DNA of 64,000 bases from Patiria pectinifera (taxonomy: Eukaryota > Echinodermata > Asteroidea > Valvatida > Asterinidae), in the NCBI GenBank assembly GCA_029964075.1, contig CM057142.1, forward strand, positions 39,806,392 to 39,870,391, given 5' to 3'. A model generated the notes under the pieces. The model searched no databases, was not told the DNA's origin, and worked only from the letters and a program-made list of their open reading frames with translations. Shown here piece after piece: positions 58,401-64,000 of the stretch. The position numbers were made by a program, and so were the translations under genes. The stretch's first letter is position 1. Every line of letters starts with the position of its first letter.

Positions 58401-61400
58401 TCACTGGTAGTATTGCACATGCCTATGTGTGCATTGTGAACGTTCAACCAATAAAACAGTAACTAAAAGGCACCAGATTTCAAAGGAGTGTAAATTTCAT
58501 GTGTCACTGGAAAAGTGTTTAAGACCAGCCAGCCATGTCTTTATCAACCATTTAAAACCGGCCACGTGACGGGCTCTCGATCAAAGAGAATGGGTAAACT
58601 ATCTTAGGTATTTATGAATAGCATTTTACTGATGCTGGGAACTGCCTACTTTACTGAACTTGGAAACTAATAGGTTAGCCCTGGGCCATCACGTTTGATC
58701 CTAGTCCATTTCATTGATTGATTTGCATTTGAATTGTCTTTGCAGGGGGTAGTTTTGTATGCAAGACCTTTGACCTTTTCACGCCCTTCAGCATCGGCTT
58801 GATGTATCTCTTGTACAAAGCTTTCTACCGAGTATCCTTGTTCAAGCCGGTCACAAGCAGACCTGCCAACTCAGAAAGGTATTGTTAATTTGAAAAAACC
58901 CAATTAACATCAACGAAAAAAAGGCATGTGACCTGTTCTGTCAAAAGCAGACGCTTCTAGGCAGAGGTTGAAATTGAGATAGGGCCAAAAAAACGCTGTG
59001 GGGGTGATTTTTCTTCCATTTTCAAATTTTTGCATATTTGTAATCCTGAGCATGTCTAAAATATACTATAAAAGTTTGAAACCCTAATTTGATCTCTAAT
59101 TATAGTATTATTGATGATTTGTTAGGTATATCAGTTAAAGAAATGTCTGTTTTGTGACGTTCGTGTCCATTTTCTCTGTTTTCTACTTTTCGACCCAATG
59201 AACTTCAAAATAGAATAACTTTGCGCAGGAATGACCGGTTTCAAAAATTAAACCACCTATTAAAATGAAACAGAACATATTTTAACAATATGCAAAAATC
59301 TCATTTTTGACCTTATGCCCAGAAAATCTGATTTTGACAGAACAGGTCACATATAGGGGCAATTCCATGGTAACTTGCCTTACATTTAATGGGGGCCTTC
59401 CATCAACTCTGTGCTGTTATCTTATAAAGAAGATCCCTTGAAGTTAAGTGTCTTAACTACAAAAAAGAGGCCAAACAAAATAAAGTTTTGTTGGTTTGGC
59501 AATAAGTTTTTTATTGGTGACTCACGTTATAAAGAAAGGACATTGCAAAAATGTTAATATCCCGCATTTGAAAGTTTCTTCATACTGTGCACTGTTGGTA
59601 GAATCTTGTCAGTGCCCTTGCATCATTAGGGTGTAATTCGTATGCTACCATAACATTTAATCAAAAAGAGTCAATCATGAAATCTCTTAGAGGGATATAT
59701 TTCAGTAACTCAAGTTACGGTAACACGTGCAAGTTAACACATGCAAGTTAACACATAAAAGAAACTATAAATAATCAAACAAACAAAACTCTTTTTACGT
59801 AGAATATGAACCTCTCTCTCTGCCTACATTTGACCCATATTTCATAATGTCACATATTTTCAACTTTTCAGCCATGTCCACTTTTCCTTGGAATTGCCAA
59901 AATGCAAAGTAGTGTTTTGTGCTTGTAAAGCTGATACGTCATTTGATGCACCATTGGGTAGTATACACATACAGCATGGTTTGAGGGGAAGTAGTGGGAA
60001 TTACTGGTCCTGAGGTGAAGGTCAGCTTGATTACCTCCTTATGGGAAGTAGCCTCACTGTCTTTAGTAGCCTCACTGCCTTGTCGATAACAGCCTACATG
60101 TCTAAAACACGGGTTCCAGAGGGAATTTTTGGTGCTACCAGAAAAAAAATATCGCACCGCAGCGAAATGGATACTCCCCAGGATGACGTCACCTGGACGC
60201 GTATCATTTTTACTTCCTGGACGCGCGGCGTAATTGGCCAATGACGCGCTGCAATTTGATCATGAATAGTTATGAGGTGTAGTAATAGGTTCTAGGGACA
60301 ATTTCATAGAACTGCTTAATGGTTAGCAGAAATGTTGTGCTAACTACATGTCCATATCTGGAAAAGCTGTGCTTACCGAAGTGTATTTCAGATGAGCTAA
60401 TGGTTGCAAGTGCATGGCACTTTTTAAAAAAATTATTGCATGACTATTTGAAGTGCAATTTGGCCGCCTGAAGTTAGTATACTCTTTGCTTTGCTTAATG
60501 CTTAAGTTTGCCATTAAATGTGGATGCTATGTAAGCAGAAAATTGTGTGCTTAGCAGCGCCATGAAACTGAGCCTTTGCAAAATGGTCTTTCATTCATGT
60601 AAAATTTCTAAGCACAAATTGAGTATTTGAAAGTTGACATGATTATGTGTGTCACAATGGCATTGTGATACACATATTTGACTTGGAATTTTCATTGATG
60701 TGAACCTCCCTCTTTCCCTCCTTGCCCCCCCCCCCCCCCCTTTGGCCTCACAGGTACGTGGTGTGCAAAGGCATGCGGACGGGCGCCAACCTGATCCATG
60801 ATTACCTGTTTGACTTGAACAAGGCGATGAACAGACTGAAGAACACCGGCCAAGACATCTTGGAGTGTGTTCCCCTGGACGTCATCAAGGCAGACGCCCA
60901 GTTCACTCAGTACATCAAAGACCAGAATGAGAGGTGAGGCTCCATCATAGCAGTTGAATTTTCTTTCTACACCAGTTATTGTAAATTTCCATAACGAGCG
61001 TGCTTCAGTTTCAGCGGAATGGTTCTTGCAATTTATTCACCTCAAAAAGTCCCATTGGATGGATAAGTTCAACCAGTGACTCAGCATCACTGCTTCCATG
61101 TATGCATGAAGCAAGGGCATCAAATGCATACAGTGTAATGCATATGCAGTAAACTACTTACAGTGCTGTGCTGCCTGTGCAGGATAAGCGTTATTGACCA
61201 TTCTGTTGTTTGGCGGCCGCAGACGCTTAGTTATCGGAACGGTTTAATACCAATAAAAACAGTGATCTAAAATGGCTGCCTCCGATAAAAGGCTGGTTTC
61301 TGGGGTTTAATCCTGCTTTGAAACGCAGACAAATGGCACATATGTGTTTAACAATTCATCCTCTTTCGATCAAATCATGCATGATTAAATAAGTCATAAA

Positions 61401-63950
61401 AGAGGGTGAAAAACGACAATTTACTGTGTGTTCCACATTGACGTGTAGGGCGTGATATCCGAGCCATGTACTCACATAGTGGATAGCGAGTTGCGTATGA
61501 CGTCACAAGACCACAAAACCGATGACCTATCCGGTGTGCTTACTGTGCCTGTTTGCTTGCAAAACCTCTCTAATATGCCCATTCGGTGCTATAGTTTTGT
61601 TCATCTGTAGTTCTGTATTTTGTAAAGTGATGTAAAGCAAAATGTTGTATGTTATTGTAATGGTAGAACAAACAGTAATAGTAACTATCTAATAATTGGT
61701 CAAATCTGTCTCTCTTCTGCACAGCCAAGCTCGAAGTCAAGCCCAGGGTCTTGCCAAGATTCAAGCCTTCGTCCGCAACACCACACTGATTGAGCCCAAG
61801 CAGGCTGATATGAGGGAGGAGTGCCTTAAGCTGTGGGGGGTAAGCATCGCCGGGCCAAAGCCTGTCAGTTGGATTCAATGACTCTAGATGAACTTGGAAA
61901 CACGAAGCTTCAAGATCTTTAAAAAAAATTCTGACAATATTTAAGATTCCTCAAAAAAGCCCTGAAGAAATGCCGGAAGAACCTTGGAGAGAGAACACAA
62001 TAAGAAATTTTAGAGTTGGGTTGGAAGCCCCAGATAATTATTGAAGGAGAATGCACTGAATCTGTTAGTGTCGTGTGAAAACCCAGTCCACATGTTGGGA
62101 TTGAACCCGGGTGGAAGGCAAGGGAAATACTACTCTGTTAAAGGCTCTTGTGAATACTTGCAATTACCAGGAAATGTACCCACCGATTTAACAAGAAAAT
62201 CCTTACTCAAAGTGAAGATAGGACTGGTAGCAAATACCCTGTGAAATTATTCCACCTAAAAATGGTATCATTCGGAAGGAAACAATCATCAAAGGTGATT
62301 TAAGAAAATGTGGCATTAGGCACAGGTATTTTTTTTTACGCTACGAATACAAATCCAGTTACAAGACCCCAAAACGTGTGCATACGTTTTTTCCCCCTTT
62401 TTTCCTCAAAATATATACATGTAGTATCCACTGAGCTGAAACAAGTCAGCTATGCACCCTTCTTAATATTTTGAGCAATTTTGTTGCTTTGAAAAAAAAA
62501 TCACAAAAAGCAAATGATCAGTTTTACCTTTAATGGACGTTGGGCATCCTAAAGAGTCACAATAACGTACGGTGTTCCCATTGTGAATGTTTGATTTACC
62601 GTTCAAAAAGCTGTTCATTTTAAGAGCTATACTACATTTTCCAGATGGCATTTCGCGATTAGTTTCTTCTTTACGGTTTTATGCTTATTCCGCAGGTACC
62701 AGGCGAGACGAGGTCCACCCCCAAACTCCCAGACCCGATGACAAAGTTTAATCAGCTCAATAAGGTCAGAACTGAATGCTAAGTGGCCTTAGAGAATCTT
62801 GTATGGTTGAACTTATTGACTTTGGCATTATTTCCATGAATTCTTCAGAATTGAAGCAGTAAGAAATTGATAATATCCAAGTATGAACCGAACACTGTGG
62901 CGCACCCAGGATTTGGCTTGGAAGGGGGGGCTCACAAATTTTTTTTTTTCAATTTTTTTTTAGAAGTTATGAATTATTTTCAAAAAATGTTGCCCAGCTT
63001 TTTTGGTCGCAGAAATTTTTGTATTTTTTTTGGGGGGGGGGGGATACTTTTTTGACGTTGGTGGCGCCATTTACACCCCTATTATACTACTCGAAAAAAG
63101 GCCACATACATATCACCACGGTTAAATCGTGGGACTAAAATCAAAATTTACCCAACAAATAAACAAATTGACAACCTCTTTGGGGAGGGGACCTCAAGCA
63201 CCCCCCCCCCTCACCCTTGGTTGCGCCATTGGCTGAATGTTTCCAGCAGGTGCCATCTTGAGCTGTAGGTAAAGTGTTGAAACACTGACTGAATGTTCCA
63301 ATAAAAAAACGACAACCGAAAGGAAAATTCTGTGCCTATCAAAACTTTTGGCGGGTTGTTAAATCACATGTAATTTAGTTATTTGCGACGCTAAAAATTG
63401 AAGTTCCGTTCCATGGTAGATAGAAATTTGCTTGCACAGTCACACTATTTTGGCATTATAACAGATTTTTTGTTTCTGATGACAAGGATTTATTCAGGCG
63501 TTGTAAAATTAACGCTTCACGTTCGTGCAATGGAAAGAATAATTTCATTCTGTGACACATGCAATGTTCCATTCCACATGGCTTCACCTCGTAGAATGGA
63601 ACATTCCATCTGTCACCCCGTGAAATTATTCTTACCATTGCACTCATAATCATTCAGTATTCATTAGTTGTATAGTAACTCTGGCAAATGATCATTTCTA
63701 TATTCTACTTGTTATGCTAAATTGAGTAGATTTGGAAGAATTCCTTTATTTTGTCTCTAAAAGTCTGTTTAATAGAAGGTTGTGGTCTGATGTTTCTGGT
63801 CATTCTCTTCACCAGGATGACAGTATCGAGTTCTTCCATCATTCCCCCACGGTGCTGGACAGGGAGAGCCTAGGTAGAAGCATCCGTAGTATCTTTGACT
63901 ATCGCTGTATGGTGTCTGGTGGAGAGAGGCTCTTCATCATTGGTATCGGG
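43392..63950 (+). CDS. CMTR1: CMTR1, cap-specific mRNA (nucleoside-2'-O-)methyltransferase 1; 14 exons, 3' end outside window
   Basis: CMTR1 transfers methyl from S-adenosylmethionine to the 2'-O of the first transcribed nucleotide, making cap 1 in the nucleus. Coding exons: 43392-43482, 45879-46291, 48291-48449, 49889-49981, 51868-51939, 53976-54146, 55522-55714, 56730-56848, 57861-57957, 58746-58878, 60754-60933, 61725-61839, 62696-62764, 63816-63950. All have AG/GT borders and the sum is exactly 680 codons in one frame. Seen: basic NLS-like PPKKKLKVE (about 16-24), Ser-rich region, G-patch (about 163-205, [16 protein letters not shown]), RrmJ/FtsJ domain with SAM motif [14 protein letters not shown] (about 346-359) and the likely catalytic triad K313 ([10 protein letters not shown]), D436 (VMGDG), K476 (VCKTFD). 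The last exon seen ([11 protein letters not shown]) starts the C-terminal domain. Human CMTR1 is 835 aa, so roughly 150 residues remain beyond the edge. Identification is by family knowledge. Confidence 0.95.
43985..44400. repeat. A/C-rich low-complexity tract in CMTR1 intron 1
   Basis: AAACAAAC and AAAACTAAAAC type repeats on one strand. The two long Cys/Leu-rich frames on the other strand come from this composition and are not genes. Confidence 0.75.
44925..45430 (+). mobile_element. TTAA MITE, family A, copy 4, followed by a diverged inverted fragment
   Basis: TTAAAGGGAATATACAACAT starts it. The right end is lost after CAATGATGTA. At about 45,436-45,720 a diverged copy in the opposite direction follows (TGTAGTCTGGTTCCCTGACC), so this is a composite in CMTR1 intron 1. 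Confidence 0.8.
45879..46291 (+). CDS. CMTR1: CMTR1 coding exon 2
   Basis: Follows TTTGCAG. Encodes [14 protein letters not shown] and a Ser/Pro-rich, probably disordered and phosphorylated stretch, then the first helix of the G-patch (NMAQKMM). The donor is GTAGGT. Confidence 0.9.
47127..47674. mobile_element. family B TTAA-type element in CMTR1 intron 2
   Basis: TTAAAGCCCGAGTCCATCAT at the left and ATGGACTATACCTTTAA at the right, with an internal hairpin TTTCCAACGGTGCGTC / GCACCGTTGGAAA. It is similar to 52,455-52,962 and distantly to 16,139, 21,778 and 62,138. Confidence 0.75.
48291..48449 (+). CDS. CMTR1: CMTR1 coding exon 3 (G-patch)
   Basis: Follows a T-run and AATATCAG. Encodes [18 protein letters not shown] and [11 protein letters not shown], the glycine-spaced G-patch that recruits DHX15 in vertebrates. 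The donor is GTAAGG. Confidence 0.95.
49174..49706 (-). mobile_element. TTAA MITE, family A, copy 5, in CMTR1 intron 3
   Basis: TTAAAGGGAATGTACATCAT at the left and TGTATATTCCCTTTAA at the right; the internal palindrome CGCTGGTCGGCCGACCACCG is present. It ends 183 bp before exon 4. Confidence 0.85.
49889..49981 (+). CDS. CMTR1: CMTR1 coding exon 4
   Basis: CTTATAG acceptor; [20 protein letters not shown] to WRDWKREK, aligning with the WFPECTTEIPD region of human CMTR1; donor GTACAT. Phase 0 at both ends. Confidence 0.85.
50122..50282. mobile_element. fold-back palindrome in CMTR1 intron 4
   Basis: CAAATATTGAATGCTT at the left and AAAGCATTCAATATTTG at the right. The arms stay complementary through CTAGCCTCCCGAGGTGATCC to a centre near 50,205. 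About 160 bp. Confidence 0.85.
51015..51349. mobile_element. TIR element, second copy of the 14,366 family
   Basis: Inverse orientation to 14,366-14,642, sharing TGTCTCAAAAACCGCCAAAC, AGATGGGGTTACGATCGAG and CCAGAAACTGGAGACTTTT. It lies in CMTR1 intron 4. Confidence 0.7.
51868..51939 (+). CDS. CMTR1: CMTR1 coding exon 5
   Basis: TTGTCAG acceptor; [20 protein letters not shown] and four further residues; donor GTAGGA. Exactly 24 codons. DETxFC is conserved with vertebrate CMTR1. Confidence 0.85.
52080..52420. repeat. degenerate GGATTTTGCAGGATTGAGGC repeats
   Basis: Four or five imperfect copies of GGATTTTGCAGGATTGAGGC or relatives (52,086, 52,282, 52,345, 52,394) in direct orientation, with a reverse one near 52,055. 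Located in CMTR1 intron 5. Confidence 0.5.
52455..52962. mobile_element. family B element in CMTR1 intron 5
   Basis: TTAAAGGTAGAGAAGATCAT at the left; GCAGCTATCCAAAAAGTAAC is shared with 47,127. The right end is decayed (ATGATGTACACTACCCATAA). Confidence 0.7.
53156..53297. mobile_element. TIR element, copy 2 of the 39,195 family (inverted)
   Basis: ATCCGGTTTTGTTAGTAAAAGC at the left and CACTAACGAACCGGAT at the right; the middle GGTTCCAATGG is shared. Located in CMTR1 intron 5. Confidence 0.7.
53701..53872. mobile_element. TIR element, copy 3 of the 39,195 family
   Basis: ATTCGGTTCATAAGTGTGAC at the left and GTCACTTACGAAACGGAT at the right. It ends about 100 bp before CMTR1 exon 6. Confidence 0.7.
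53976..54146 (+). CDS. CMTR1: CMTR1 coding exon 6
   Basis: CCCAG acceptor; contains [20 protein letters not shown] and AMKMANMD with the first catalytic Lys (about residue 313); donor GTGAAA. Phase 0 at both ends. Confidence 0.95.
54624..55238. mobile_element. TIR element (GTCCAGCAGC ends) in CMTR1 intron 6
   Basis: GTCCAGCAGCAGTTTTCAC at the left and GTGAAATTGGCTGCTGGAC at the right; several TGCGCAAC / GTTGCG words are repeated inside. About 615 bp, noncoding. Confidence 0.65.
55522..55714 (+). CDS. CMTR1: CMTR1 coding exon 7 (SAM-binding loop)
   Basis: GGGCAG acceptor; encodes [20 protein letters not shown], the SAM-binding motif, and [12 protein letters not shown]. It ends one base into a Gly codon completed by exon 8. 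Confidence 0.95.
56730..56848 (+). CDS. CMTR1: CMTR1 coding exon 8
   Basis: GCCTAG acceptor; [15 protein letters not shown] to VHFVMGDG, with the catalytic Asp near 436; donor GTAAGA. Confidence 0.95.
56899..57179. repeat. TIR element with G/C runs (CATGGGCGTCGCGAGG ends)
   Basis: CATGGGCGTCGCGAGG at the left and CCTGGCGACGCCCATG at the right with runs of G, C and A inside. It lies 50 bp after CMTR1 exon 8. Confidence 0.8.
57603..57785. mobile_element. inverted repeat of about 55-bp arms in CMTR1 intron 8
   Basis: AGACAAGATAAGTTTGCGGT and the next 30-35 bases recur as the exact complement ending CTTATCTTGTCT. The arms are almost perfect; the spacer is about 75 bp. It ends 75 bp before exon 9. 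Confidence 0.85.
57861..57957 (+). CDS. CMTR1: CMTR1 coding exon 9
   Basis: CCGCAG acceptor; [20 protein letters not shown], highly conserved with human CMTR1; ends one base into a Gly codon at a GTAAAT donor. Confidence 0.95.
58746..58878 (+). CDS. CMTR1: CMTR1 coding exon 10
   Basis: TTGCAG acceptor; [20 protein letters not shown] with the catalytic Lys near 476, then [12 protein letters not shown] split across the next junction; donor GTATTG. Confidence 0.95.
58926..59352. mobile_element. TIR element (ATGTGACCTGTTCTGTCA ends) in CMTR1 intron 10
   Basis: ATGTGACCTGTTCTGTCAAA at the left and TTTTGACAGAACAGGTCACA at the right, about 427 bp apart. Noncoding. Confidence 0.8.
60754..60933 (+). 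CDS. CMTR1: CMTR1 coding exon 11
   Basis: A C-run and CTCACAG precede it; [20 protein letters not shown] to [10 protein letters not shown]; the donor GTGAGG splits a Ser/Arg-type codon in phase 2 that exon 12 completes as Ser. Confidence 0.95.
61725..61839 (+). CDS. CMTR1: CMTR1 coding exon 12
   Basis: TGCACAG acceptor; [20 protein letters not shown] to REECLKLWG, as in vertebrate CMTR1; donor GTAAGC. Confidence 0.95.
62138..62533. mobile_element. family B TTAA-type element in CMTR1 intron 12
   Basis: TTAAAGGCTCTTGTGAATAC at the left and TTTTACCTTTAA at the right; AAAGTGAAGATAGGACTGGT is identical to the copy before WHC3 at about 16,200. Confidence 0.75.
62696..62764 (+). CDS. CMTR1: CMTR1 coding exon 13
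   Basis: CCGCAG acceptor; [20 protein letters not shown]; 23 codons, phase 0; donor GTCAGA, a weaker but acceptable site. It aligns with the IPDQARVAP region of human CMTR1. Confidence 0.85.
62894..63231. repeat. TIR element with G/C runs, inverse of 41,995
   Basis: ACTGTGGCGCACCCAGG at the left and GGTTGCGCCATTGG at the right; ATTATACTACTCGAAAA and CACCACGGTTAAATCGTGGG are inverse matches to 42,080-42,135. Located in CMTR1 intron 13. Confidence 0.7.
63519..63648. mobile_element. fold-back repeat in CMTR1 intron 13
   Basis: GTGCAATGGAAAGAATAATT on the left and AATTATTCTTACCATTGCAC on the right, with TGGAACATT words paired closer in. About 130 bp palindromic. Confidence 0.75.
63816..63950 (+). 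CDS. CMTR1: CMTR1 coding exon 14 (last in window)
   Basis: TTCACCAG acceptor; [20 protein letters not shown] and [20 protein letters not shown]; donor GTAAGA. The rest of the gene lies beyond position 64,000. Confidence 0.95.
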
Positions 63951-64000
63951 GTAAGACTTTCACTCAGTCACAAGTGTCAGTGATGTAAATTTTGGGGCTT

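Overview
This is eukaryotic nuclear DNA from an animal. The right third carries a spliced gene with consistent GT/AG junctions that is clearly animal CMTR1, the mRNA cap-1 2'-O-methyltransferase. There is a nuclear tRNA-Ser with internal box A and box B promoters. The spacer DNA is AT-rich and full of short terminal-inverted-repeat (TIR) elements, long G or C runs and TACATGTA-type words. I infer a marine invertebrate, probably a deuterostome such as an echinoderm or relative; the sequence alone does not fix the species.

Positions 1-41,400 hold a cluster of seven long, intronless, related genes (here called WHC1-WHC7, local labels only). Starts are at 1910, 11483, 16892, 22526, 27819 and 32729 on the + strand and 41363 on the - strand. 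I do not recognise the family. All members share an N-terminal helical block with a C-[TA]-x-V-x-PY-x-[ND]-P signature, a segment I read as a first winged helix, a central FAIG[VI]...TPEGL-type block, and a strongly conserved C-terminal segment read as a second winged helix. They fall into three subgroups: WHC1/2 with a C-terminal membrane anchor, WHC3-6 without one (WHC6 has a long Asp/Tyr tail), and the divergent inverted WHC7 with a basic then acidic tail. WHC3, 4, 5 and 6 each have a palindromic NF-kappaB-type decamer 235-266 bp upstream of the ATG, next to a shared GATGAGAAAT word. This suggests inducible, possibly immune, expression. Duplicated flanks and patches of near identity show tandem duplication with gene conversion.

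Between these genes lie a small membrane-protein ORF with its own TATA-like box (137-391), the tRNA-Ser(GCT) at 9435-9516 (-), and many nonautonomous elements: a TTAA-flanked family of about 530 bp, perfect fold-backs, a hAT-like element with an 8-bp target duplication, TA-flanked elements, and a group with G-runs and GGCG-type ends.

Positions 43,392-63,950 hold CMTR1 on the + strand. Fourteen coding exons total exactly 680 codons and keep one frame through every junction. They cover the N-terminal NLS and Ser-rich region, the G-patch, the whole RrmJ/FtsJ methyltransferase domain with its K-D-K triad, and the start of the C-terminal domain. The gene runs off the right edge. Its introns hold the same element families as the WHC cluster.
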